From Candidatus Izemoplasma sp. (lineage in GTDB: Bacteria > Bacillota_I > Bacilli_A > Izemoplasmatales > Izemoplasmataceae), in NCBI GenBank assembly GCA_007132465.1, contig SLOP01000012.1:24117-88116 (forward strand): a stretch of DNA of 64,000 nt. The letters are read 5' to 3'. Of this stretch, positions 35,739-43,053 are shown piece by piece. A program made the translations under genes and the position numbers. Every line of letters begins with the position of its first letter. Position 1 is the first letter of the stretch. Below the pieces are notes generated by a model, which was not told where the DNA came from, ran no database searches, and was given only the letters and a program-made list of their open reading frames with translations.

Positions 35739-37007
35739 TTATTGCCGATAGGGTTTCATGAAGGCTTCGATGTCATCAATTTCCTTGATGATGCCTTCGC
35801 TGAGGTTTCGATACCCTTTTTCTGTGACGAGCACGTCATCTTCGATGCGGATGCCGATGCCTTCGTCTTTCACATACAAGCCCGGTTCTATGGTCAAAAC
35901 CATGCCAGGTTTAAGCGGTAGATCATAATGACCAACGTCGTGCACGTCAAGCCCGATGAAATGGCCAATCGAGTGATAATAAAGTTCATTTATCTCGGCG
36001 TCGTTTTTGATGAGCCGGTGCTTTTTGGCTTGCTTAATGAGCATGGTTTTCGCAAACGCGTTGAGTTCCTTCCACGTGACACCAGGTTTGACCATGGCGA
36101 TGGTGGCTTTGTTGACGTCGAGGACGATTTGATACAGGTCGCGCTGACGTTTGGTGAACTTGCCTGAAACCGGATACGTTCTAGAAATGTCAGCCGCGTA
36201 GTTATTGTGAAGCGCCCCGAGGTCAAACAAAATCAAGCTGTCTTTATCGAGGGCGTCGCGGTTGGCGACGTAATGGAGCACGGTGGCGTTCGCTCCACCA
36301 GCGGCAATCGTATCAAAAGCGTTCCCTTCGCTCCCCGCGAGGGTGATTTCATGCAGAAAATCAGCTTCAAGTTGGTATTCATGCGTGCGCGAGGGGAGGT
36401 TCTTCATGATGGTTTCAAGGCCCTTGCGTGTGTGTTCAATCGCCTTGGCCATCTCCGTGATTTCTACGTCGCGTTTAACCATACGCAAGTACGAGGTATG
36501 CTCGTTGATTGCTTTAATATCAAGTTCTTTGTAATTGGCTAAAATGAAGCCCGCTTGGTCTAGGGCAATTGGCTTTTCATCAGGTTTGACATGATACAAG
36601 TCAAGGTACAACGTCTTCGGTGGTTTACCGATGACCGATCGGGCGTAGTTCATGACCTGGGCAACATAGGGCTTGAACTGTTTTTCATACATGATGTTTG
36701 ATTCATCGATGCCAGAGAGTTCGGCCGCCTTCGCTTTTTCCATGCGGGCGCCTTCCCACTTGATGATGTGGTCGGTGTTTTCCTCGATGAACAAGCACGA
36801 GTGGGTGTCGTTTTCGCCCTTAAGCATCATCAACACCATGTTCGGTTCATTCACGTTGGTCAGGTAAAAAAAGTTGCGCTGTGGCGTGTAAGCATAATGC
36901 TGATCCGTGGTGCGATGCGGTGCTGAACCGCTCCAAATAAGCGCCATGGACCCTGCTTCCATGCGAGCAAGCAAGTTTTTGCGGTTTTCCATTGCGTGTG
37001 TCGTCAT
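35739..37007 (-). CDS. M24B family Xaa-Pro aminopeptidase
   Basis: This 422-residue protein has an N-terminal creatinase-like domain (about 1-170) and a C-terminal pita-bread domain. The five metal ligands are recognisable: Asp in LILFDLGALHNNYAADISRTYP (two Asp), His in SIGHFIGLDVHD, Glu in LTIEPGLYV and Glu in GIRIEDDVLV. The family removes the first residue when proline is second. It starts at the ATG at 37007 with GAGGTGATT upstream. It is monocistronic by its flanking signals. Confidence 0.93.
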   Translation of the reverse strand: MTTHAMENRKNLLARMEAGSMALIWSGSAPHRTTDQHYAYTPQRNFFYLTNVNEPNMVLMMLKGENDTHSCLFIEENTDHIIKWEGARMEKAKAAELSGIDESNIMYEKQFKPYVAQVMNYARSVIGKPPKTLYLDLYHVKPDEKPIALDQAGFILANYKELDIKAINEHTSYLRMVKRDVEITEMAKAIEHTRKGLETIMKNLPSRTHEYQLEADFLHEITLAGSEGNAFDTIAAGGANATVLHYVANRDALDKDSLILFDLGALHNNYAADISRTYPVSGKFTKRQRDLYQIVLDVNKATIAMVKPGVTWKELNAFAKTMLIKQAKKHRLIKNDAEINELYYHSIGHFIGLDVHDVGHYDLPLKPGMVLTIEPGLYVKDEGIGIRIEDDVLVTEKGYRNLSEGIIKEIDDIEAFMKPYRQ

Positions 37008-37025
37008 ACAATCACCTCAAACGGT

Positions 37026-37054
37026 ATTATATCATGTTTGTTGTGCATTTGTAA
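37026..37054 (-). promoter_or_regulatory. Promoter of the M24 aminopeptidase gene
   Basis: An extended -10, TGA-TATAAT (-10 at 37026-37031), with a weak -35 TTACAA 17 bp away (37049-37054). Confidence 0.58.
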
Positions 37055-37059
37055 GCAGG

Positions 37060-37204
37060 ACATAAAAAAGCATAAAGCACCTTCAACCTGGGTCACTTTA
37101 CCTCAGGTGAGGGCACAAGTGCCTTACGGCACATGCGAATTATCGTCGGTAGTCGATGGTGTCATGATTTTCTCGATGCCTCACAACAAGGAGTGATCGA
37201 ATAG
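37060..37204. other. Intergenic stretch with small hairpins, no gene seen
   Basis: Between the aminopeptidase promoter and the GAPDH terminator there is no credible ORF. Two short inverted repeats stand close together: an ACCTG/CAGGT pair at 37086-37108 and GTGCC-TTAC-GGCAC at 37119-37132. I could not match them to a known riboswitch. Confidence 0.4.
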
Positions 37205-37230
37205 AAAAAACCGCCGACATAGTCGGCGGT
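37205..37230 (-). terminator. Terminator of gap
   Basis: A 9-bp stem (37210-37218 with 37222-37230), a 3-nt loop and six T on the minus strand. Confidence 0.92.
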
Positions 37231-37235
37231 AAGGT

Positions 37236-38243
37236 TTACAACGTGGCGATGTGTTTGATGACACGCACCATTTGTGCAACGTAACCCATCTCGTTGTCGT
37301 ACCACATGACGACTTTCACGAGTTGGCCTTCGTCGGTGTCAAGCACGCTGGTCATCTGTGCATCGAACAGCGACCCGTATTCCATGCCAATCGTATCGCT
37401 GGATACAATCGGATCCTCGGTGTAACCAAGTGACTCATTTGCGGCATCTTTCAACGCTTGGTTGATGGTTTTCACATCGACGTGCTTCGCGAGCTCGACA
37501 ACAAGATCCACCGCCGAGCCGGTCACCGTGGGCACACGCAAAGCGATGCCGTCGAGTTTACCTTTAAGGTGTGGCATCACGAGCCCTATGGCAGCGGCGG
37601 CGCCTGTCGAAGTGGGCACGATGTTTGCGGCGGCGGCGCGGCCACGACGAGCACTGATCGGTTTTGAGTGCGGTCCATCCAGGGTGTTTTGGTCGTTGGT
37701 GTAAGCGTGTGCGGTCGTCATAAAGCCCCGTTTGACGCCAAAGCTATCATCGAGCGCTTTGACGACAGGTGCGAGGCAGTTCGTCGTGCACGATGCGGCA
37801 CTGATAATCTGTTCACTACCGTCCAAAATGTCGTGGTTGACGTTGTAAACGACGGTTTTTAGATCACCTTTGGCCGGAGCGCTGATGATGACTTTTTTAG
37901 CGCCGGCTTTAATGTGTTTTTCGGCTTTGTCTTTGCTGGTAAAAAACCCGGTGCATTCAAGCACTACATCCACGTTAAGCTCTGACCAAGGTAAGTTTTC
38001 TGGATCGCGTTCAGCGTACACTTTAACCGCTTTTCCGTCGACGACGATGCCGTCGGCATCGTGGGTGATGGCGTCTTGTTTGTAACGACCTTGGGCCGTG
38101 TCGTACTTCAAGAGATACGCCAGCGACTCGGCGTCGGTCAAATCATTGATCGCGACGATGTCGAACTCAGGGTTGTCGAACATCAGGCGAAACGCCAGAC
38201 GACCGATGCGACCGAATCCGTTAATGGCTACTTTTACTCCCAT
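37236..38243 (-). CDS. gap: Glyceraldehyde-3-phosphate dehydrogenase
   Basis: This 335-residue glycolytic enzyme has the NAD-binding opening [17 protein letters not shown] and the active-site [10 protein letters not shown] with catalytic Cys152. His of the catalytic pair lies in [10 protein letters not shown], and the C-terminus is [18 protein letters not shown] use is suggested by the Asp of the AINDLTD loop. It is monocistronic, flanked by a promoter and a strong terminator. No CggR gene or other glycolytic gene is adjacent. Confidence 0.98.
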   Translation of the reverse strand: MGVKVAINGFGRIGRLAFRLMFDNPEFDIVAINDLTDAESLAYLLKYDTAQGRYKQDAITHDADGIVVDGKAVKVYAERDPENLPWSELNVDVVLECTGFFTSKDKAEKHIKAGAKKVIISAPAKGDLKTVVYNVNHDILDGSEQIISAASCTTNCLAPVVKALDDSFGVKRGFMTTAHAYTNDQNTLDGPHSKPISARRGRAAAANIVPTSTGAAAAIGLVMPHLKGKLDGIALRVPTVTGSAVDLVVELAKHVDVKTINQALKDAANESLGYTEDPIVSSDTIGMEYGSLFDAQMTSVLDTDEGQLVKVVMWYDNEMGYVAQMVRVIKHIATL

Positions 38244-38279
38244 GTTTGATAGTCCTCCTTTGAATTTACGTTCACCTTA

Positions 38280-38308
38280 ATTATAGCCAATAGGCCGTGA
38301 AAACACAA
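38280..38308 (-). promoter_or_regulatory. Promoter of gap
   Basis: A -10 TATAAT (38280-38285) and a weak -35 TTGTGT (38303-38308) with a 17-bp spacer. The ribosome site AAAGGAGGA follows downstream. Confidence 0.65.
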
Positions 38309-38495
38309 CGTAAACGGGTCTTCTAAAAACGTTTTCAAACATGGTTTTTCGTTTTAAACCGCTTAGGGCAAGGGCAACATCTTCGAAATATCCATGACTC
38401 ATGACCACCATTAAACAGCGTGTCAGAGCGCTCGCATGGTTTTTATCCTGTTGGTAATCGACTCACACGGATGCCTAACCGCTCTGTTTAATACG
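38309..38495. other. Intergenic region between gap and the AraC-type gene
   Basis: No credible ORF is present. A separated inverted repeat is visible: ATTAAACAG at 38410-38418 and CTGTTTAAT at 38484-38492. AGAGCG (38425-38430) and CGCTCT (38480-38485) add a second, partly competing pair. It could fold as a long hairpin in RNA from either strand, but I recognise no riboswitch class, and specifically no cobalamin riboswitch. Confidence 0.4.
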
Positions 38496-38525
38496 TAAAA
38501 CAAGCCCATCACCGTAGGTGTGGGC
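38496..38525 (-). terminator. Terminator after the AraC-type gene
   Basis: A stem of 9-10 bp (38504-38513 with 38517-38525, one bulge) is followed on the minus strand by TTGTTTT. It ends the activator-regulator transcript. Confidence 0.65.
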
Positions 38526-38572
38526 CATAAAACATGGGCATCCTTTGTGGCGGTGTCTAAACGTGCGCTCGA

Positions 38573-39277
38573 TCACGCTTCGCCGACCAAGTCAGCGCGG
38601 TACTGATTGGGTGTTTTTCCCATCACCTGTTTAAACGCACGTGTGTAGTGGCTTTGATCGCTAAACTTAAAAACGTGCGCAATGTCTGCAAGTGAAAAAC
38701 TTGTGTTTTTCACGTAATTAATCGATAGTTCAACGCGTGTTTGCTTTAAGCATTGTGAGAAGGTCTTTCCCGTTTCACCTTTGAAACGACGGCCGAAATA
38801 TCCGGGACTCATGTATACCTGACGCGCTACTTCCGAAAGTGTGATTGGCTCATGTGCATGAGAGCGCATGTAAGCCATGGCGCTCTCAACGAAAAAAGCT
38901 TCTTGTATGGTGTCTCCAAGAAATCCGAAGAAGCATTTTAACACGTGATTCATCCACACCAACAGAGCGTCGTTATCATCAATCGTCGCAAGATTCTGGC
39001 GTGCTTCATAGCCGAAGTCGAAAGCTTCATTGACCGATTGACGACAGACGGTTCGCGACATAAGCGTAATCAGCTCAGCACAGCGGTCTTTAATGTATTC
39101 GAGGCTGTGTTTGTCAGACGCGAACACCTGACCAAGTAGCGTGTTGAGTGTTTTTTTCGCGATGTCTAGTCGATGAGACCTGAGCGCTTGCATTAACGCG
39201 TTCTCTAGGCCTAACACCGCTTCCGTCTGGTGTATTGTCGGAGCTTGTTTAGCTGCAGTGTGCGTTTCAGTTCGCAT
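38573..39277 (-). CDS. AraC family transcriptional regulator
   Basis: A 234-residue protein from the ATG at 39277 (GGGAGTGA upstream), overlapping the activator gene by 11 bp. The C-terminal double helix-turn-helix is clear: PITLSEVARQVYMSPGYFGRRFKGETGKTFSQCL and FSLADIAHVFKFSDQSHYTRAFKQVMGKTPNQYR. The N-terminal half is helical (RSHRLDIAKKTLNTLLGQVF, CAELITLMSRTV). It resembles the linker region that follows a PocR sensory domain in regulators of corrinoid methyltransferase clusters, but no PocR domain itself is present. It probably controls the divergent corrinoid genes. Confidence 0.9.
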   Translation of the reverse strand: MRTETHTAAKQAPTIHQTEAVLGLENALMQALRSHRLDIAKKTLNTLLGQVFASDKHSLEYIKDRCAELITLMSRTVCRQSVNEAFDFGYEARQNLATIDDNDALLVWMNHVLKCFFGFLGDTIQEAFFVESAMAYMRSHAHEPITLSEVARQVYMSPGYFGRRFKGETGKTFSQCLKQTRVELSINYVKNTSFSLADIAHVFKFSDQSHYTRAFKQVMGKTPNQYRADLVGEA

Positions 39278-41372
39278 CGTCGTCACTCCCTTCATAGGAC
39301 ACAAAATGCATCGAATCAACGTACGTTTCCATGAAATCCGGGTTTTGGGTTAACGTGATTGCCACAACACGCTCTTTTAAATCGGTCAACGCGTTGCTGG
39401 GTCGCGTGTGTCCAAGCAACGCATGCATGCCTATAAGCGGTGCATTCGCCAAAAGATTTATGTGCTTCGTTAAGGGTTTGTCAAGCAACCCGATGCGTGC
39501 CATATCACCAGCATTCAGCCGATTGCCGAGCGCGCCTGAAAGCACGACATGTTCAACAGATTCAACGGCGATGTTCGCCTTGCGTATGAGAGACTGGATA
39601 CCGGCACGTATCGCCGCCTTAGCAAGCTGAATCTCACGGACATCTTCTTGGGTAATATAGAGATCCTCAGACACGACGAATTTTCCCTCAGCGTCGGTTT
39701 GCGTCAACCGGCCCATTTTGTCAACAATTCCTAATTCTCTCAAGCGTGCGAGAAGGGCTATGCAACCACTTCCATTGAATCCAAGCGGTTTATCTCCTTC
39801 ATACATCAACGTAAAATCACATTCGTTTATCTTCACGTCATACACAGCGCCGTGTATTCCGCCGATGCCACACGTGATGTTTCCACCCTCAAAGGCAGGT
39901 CCTGCAGCGGTTGATGCAACGTAGATTCGTTGGTCATGCAACAGGGCAATTTCACCATTGGTTCCAAGGTCAATATACAACGTCGTGCCTTGTGTCTCAT
40001 CAAGCGCTAGTAACCCGGCGACGACATCGCCTCCGACAAACGGTGCAAGCACAGGAAACGTGAACACACCGCCGGTCCATGTGAATCCGAGCGACGCAGC
40101 AGGACACAGGACCGATTCCATCGTGTGCGGGGGATAAGGAGCCCTTCCCATCTGACTGATTGGGAATCCATGCACGATGTGTTGCATCACGGTGTTGCCG
40201 CTGAGCATGGTAAAAACGACATCGGCAGGTGAGCGTCCAATTTCGCGAGCAAGAGTGGCGAGTTGTGCATTCAACGCGTCTACCACACATGCGCGCAACG
40301 TTTCCAATCCGCCCCCTCTTGAAGCGTGCTCAATACGGGAAACAACATCCGCGCCCATCGACGATTGCGGGTTCAAAGTGCGGATACCTCCCAACGGCGT
40401 GCCATCAAGATCCCAAGCATGCAGACGAATCGTCGTAGTGCCAAGGTCGATGGCAAGCACAAAGGGGTACGCCCCAACCCCAGCTTTAGCCATTGGATTA
40501 TCCTCAAAAACGATGTGAGTTAAGCCCTCAGATGTCATTCGATGTAGCGCCGCCATATCATGGATTGGAAACGCGGTGTCAATCGGCTCGATGATGGTTG
40601 GTGCTACCCCTTCGACATGCGTGTGATCGTTTATTACATGAAGGCATGCCAACACCGACTCTCGGCCATCGTCCACGCGTATAGTCACGGCGCATTTTCG
40701 ACACGTTCCACGCCCTCCGCAAGGCGATGGCACCCGATAGCCGTGAGTTTGAAGGGCCTGCAACAACGTAATACCCCGTTTCACTGGATACGCATCGGTT
40801 CCTTTGGGGTGTTCTACCCGCAGCGTGACGCGTGAATCTTCGCGATACACGCACGACGCATCATCGCACGAGTCACATGCTATGATACTTTTTTCATTAG
40901 CTTTAGTAAGATAAAACACCATGGATTTCTCTGGCACCAAGTACCCGCTTGACCTCATCGTTATGTCGGTGGTCTCGACTTCTTGGATAACTTCACGCAT
41001 CTGTTTCAGCCCGGCAGCGTTGAACGCAAAATCTCGGGGTGGCGAAACGCATCCATGATGTGTTTCGAACCACGCTCGCATGTCAACAATCGATTGGTGG
41101 AAATAAATGTTAAGCAGGTGGTCATAAAGCACGACATCACTCGCTTCCATCGATTGCTTTGCTTCCGAGACGGCCTGACCGAACGTGAATGCCCCGATGA
41201 ACAACGCTTCCTCTTCAAGGTTACCCATCACCGTACTTTCATTGATTTCTAATGACGCTTTCTTATAGTAAAGGACCGGTTCAGCCAGTTGTTCGATGCG
41301 TCGTTTCATCCATGTAATCTCATTTACCATGTGTTCCCAAGTCTCAGCAGAAACACGCATCGCTTCACGCAA
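39267..41372 (-). CDS. Corrinoid reductive activator (RamA-like ASKHA protein) with N-terminal extension
   Basis: A 701-residue protein from a TTG at 41372; an ATG at 41360 is equally possible. Residues 218-243 hold a plant-type 2Fe-2S motif (C218-x5-C224-x2-C227, C243). From about 305 a DUF4445/ASKHA ATPase domain begins (AIDLGTTTIRL), with IDLGTNGEIAL and SGALGN later. This is the layout of proteins that reduce inactive Co(II) corrinoid to Co(I) using ATP. An unusual N-terminal part of about 190 residues ends in a small cysteine group (C166, C169, C174) after LVPEKSMVFYL. By eye it recalls the MetH activation-domain-like proteins of corrinoid clusters. Its partner is surely the corrinoid protein at 41508. 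Confidence 0.9.
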   Translation of the reverse strand: MREAMRVSAETWEHMVNEITWMKRRIEQLAEPVLYYKKASLEINESTVMGNLEEEALFIGAFTFGQAVSEAKQSMEASDVVLYDHLLNIYFHQSIVDMRAWFETHHGCVSPPRDFAFNAAGLKQMREVIQEVETTDITMRSSGYLVPEKSMVFYLTKANEKSIIACDSCDDASCVYREDSRVTLRVEHPKGTDAYPVKRGITLLQALQTHGYRVPSPCGGRGTCRKCAVTIRVDDGRESVLACLHVINDHTHVEGVAPTIIEPIDTAFPIHDMAALHRMTSEGLTHIVFEDNPMAKAGVGAYPFVLAIDLGTTTIRLHAWDLDGTPLGGIRTLNPQSSMGADVVSRIEHASRGGGLETLRACVVDALNAQLATLAREIGRSPADVVFTMLSGNTVMQHIVHGFPISQMGRAPYPPHTMESVLCPAASLGFTWTGGVFTFPVLAPFVGGDVVAGLLALDETQGTTLYIDLGTNGEIALLHDQRIYVASTAAGPAFEGGNITCGIGGIHGAVYDVKINECDFTLMYEGDKPLGFNGSGCIALLARLRELGIVDKMGRLTQTDAEGKFVVSEDLYITQEDVREIQLAKAAIRAGIQSLIRKANIAVESVEHVVLSGALGNRLNAGDMARIGLLDKPLTKHINLLANAPLIGMHALLGHTRPSNALTDLKERVVAITLTQNPDFMETYVDSMHFVSYEGSDDDAN

Positions 41373-41453
41373 CGCCTGAAGCGATAAGGTGGGTAACGTT
41401 TGTTTGTGTTTGATGGCCTACACCTGCTTTCTAGTAAGTATTCAACGGATATG

Positions 41454-41490
41454 TTCTATGAATTCTATGTTGTCTGCGGTACAATGGCAA
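41454..41490. promoter_or_regulatory. Overlapping divergent promoters with 7-bp direct repeats
   Basis: On the minus strand, -35 TTGCCA (41485-41490), a 17-bp spacer and -10 TAGAAT (41462-41467) would drive the activator and AraC genes. On the plus strand a -10 TACAAT (41480-41485) would drive the corrinoid gene, with a poor -35. TTCTATG occurs twice (41454-41460 and 41463-41469) with a 9-bp period and overlaps both promoters. It is a candidate site for the AraC-type regulator. Confidence 0.5.
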
Positions 41491-41507
41491 CAAAGGAGTG
41501 AGTATTC

Positions 41508-42143
41508 ATGGAATGGAGCAATCAACTGTCGCAGGCCGTGCAAGGCGGCAACGCACCCGACGTCAAAGCGTTCGTTCAAGAAGCCATAGATCGAGGCGAA
41601 GACATCAACGCGATTCTCGACGCGATGCTCGCAGGCATGACCGTCGTGGGACAGAAATTCAAGAAAAACGAGATATTCGTACCAGAAGTTTTGATTGCCG
41701 CAAGAGCACTTAACGGCGGTCTAGATATGGTCAAACCACTGCTCATGGAATCGGGTGTGAAACCGAAAGGCAAAGCCGTGATCGGCACTGTCGAAGGCGA
41801 TTTGCATGACATCGGCAAAAACCTCGTTAAGATGATGCTGGTCGGGGCCGGCCTTGACATTATCGACCTCGGTGTCGATGTGCCGCCCGAGCGCTTTGTG
41901 GATGAGGCGTTGGCCCACGATGTCGACGTGGTGTGCGTTTCAGCCTTGTTGACGACGACCATGGACAAAATGCGTGATGTGGTGTCGACCTTTGAAGCAC
42001 GTGGCGTACGCGATCGCGTGAAAATTATGGTCGGTGGTGCGCCGGTGAATGCGTCGTTCGCCGAGAAAATCGGTGCAGATTATTATGCGCCCGATGCGGC
42101 CAGCGCGGCTGAAATTGTCACCGCATTATTCGCAAAAACCTAA
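41508..42143 (+). CDS. Corrinoid (B12-binding) methyl-carrier protein
   Basis: This 211-residue protein is of the MtaC/MtbC/MtmC type. The N-terminal helical cap domain (about 1-85) has the VPEVLIAARALNGGL helix. The C-terminal Rossmann-like domain has the cobalt lower-ligand motif D-x-H-x2-G in GTVEGDLHDIGKNLV, followed by VSALLTTTM and MVGGAPVN. It shuttles a methyl group between methyltransferases. AAAGGAG precedes the ATG. It is the only corrinoid protein in the window, so it probably serves all the URO-D-type methyltransferases nearby. Confidence 0.95.
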   Translation: MEWSNQLSQAVQGGNAPDVKAFVQEAIDRGEDINAILDAMLAGMTVVGQKFKKNEIFVPEVLIAARALNGGLDMVKPLLMESGVKPKGKAVIGTVEGDLHDIGKNLVKMMLVGAGLDIIDLGVDVPPERFVDEALAHDVDVVCVSALLTTTMDKMRDVVSTFEARGVRDRVKIMVGGAPVNASFAEKIGADYYAPDAASAAEIVTALFAKT

Positions 42144-42169
42144 AACCGATGGACATGTCGGTTTTTTTT
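42144..42169 (+). terminator. Terminator of the corrinoid protein gene
   Basis: A 6-bp stem (42144-42149 with 42158-42163) followed by a run of T to 42169. It overlaps the end of the converging CobW-like gene and may serve both directions. Confidence 0.75.
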
Positions 42170-43052
42170 ATGCTACGTAGACAAACCCATACGTTTGACA
42201 CACTGTCTCGATTGCTTTCATGTCCATGACAGGGCTCCTGCCTAGCAGGGTCAGTCCGACCTGCACCGACGGTGTAATCAGTGTTGATTTCAAGCCTTGT
42301 TCATCATACTCGACATACTTATGTACATCGTGGTCGATGACCGTCCCTTTGATTCTTTCGGTGTACGGCCATATGTCCGCCAACAACCGTTCCAAGGTCG
42401 CTTCGTCCGGGAAACGGGTGAACTTTAGGGTGATGCTGCGAAGCGACATATCCATGATTGACATTCCCCGTGTGTCTTGCACGCGCATTCCCTTGAGCCA
42501 TGATTCCTCATAACGACCATGGTCGAGTCGGTGGACAGGGGCGTGCACGTTATGCTTACGTAAACAAACCTGCATGGTTTCTATGGTATCTTCGCTCAAA
42601 TCCATTTTGCTCACGAGCAATAAATCGGCGCGCACAATTTGTTCGCGGGCCGCTCGGCATGTGGCCGATATTTTCTCAAAAATGTTCGCATCCACAATCG
42701 TAATCAACCCGCGATGCCGCAAATGATTCGGTCCCTTAATCTCATCAAGTAACGTCAGCAAATTCGATGGGTTGGAAAACCCGCTCGTTTCAACCATGAT
42801 TTCATCTAAATCGCTTTGCGCATAAAGCGCAAGCGTCGTCAAAAATGCCTCTTTTTTGCATGCGCAGAACATCGACCCTCCGCTTACGTCTTTCACCGTC
42901 GACGTCAACCCTTTCAGCAGTTCTATGTCTGCCGAGACGTCGCCGAAATCATTGACGATGACGCCGACACGTTTCTGGCTGCGACGTAAATATTCAGCCA
43001 GAAACGTTGTCTTTCCACTGCCTAAGAAGCCTGACACAAAGCGGATATCCAC
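42168..43052 (-). CDS. CobW/HypB/UreG family GTPase
   Basis: A protein of about 294 residues from the GTG at 43052, one base after the stop of the preceding gene. A GTG at 43079 is also possible. It has Walker A GFLGSGKTT, the base-recognition-like SKMD and the intermediate region VIVNDFGDVSADIELL. The CxCC metal motif usual in COG0523 proteins is altered to FCAC in GGSMFCACKKE. COG0523 GTPases deliver metals, often zinc or cobalt. In this operon it could load zinc into the methyltransferases or help corrinoid assembly; that is inferred from position only. Confidence 0.9.
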   Translation of the reverse strand: MDIRFVSGFLGSGKTTFLAEYLRRSQKRVGVIVNDFGDVSADIELLKGLTSTVKDVSGGSMFCACKKEAFLTTLALYAQSDLDEIMVETSGFSNPSNLLTLLDEIKGPNHLRHRGLITIVDANIFEKISATCRAAREQIVRADLLLVSKMDLSEDTIETMQVCLRKHNVHAPVHRLDHGRYEESWLKGMRVQDTRGMSIMDMSLRSITLKFTRFPDEATLERLLADIWPYTERIKGTVIDHDVHKYVEYDEQGLKSTLITPSVQVGLTLLGRSPVMDMKAIETVCQTYGFVYVA

Positions 43053-43053
43053 C

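Noticed and set aside
38309..38495. A cobalamin riboswitch controlling the corrinoid genes
   Set aside because: No B12-box-like sequence or matching architecture could be seen here or in the 41,373-41,507 gap.
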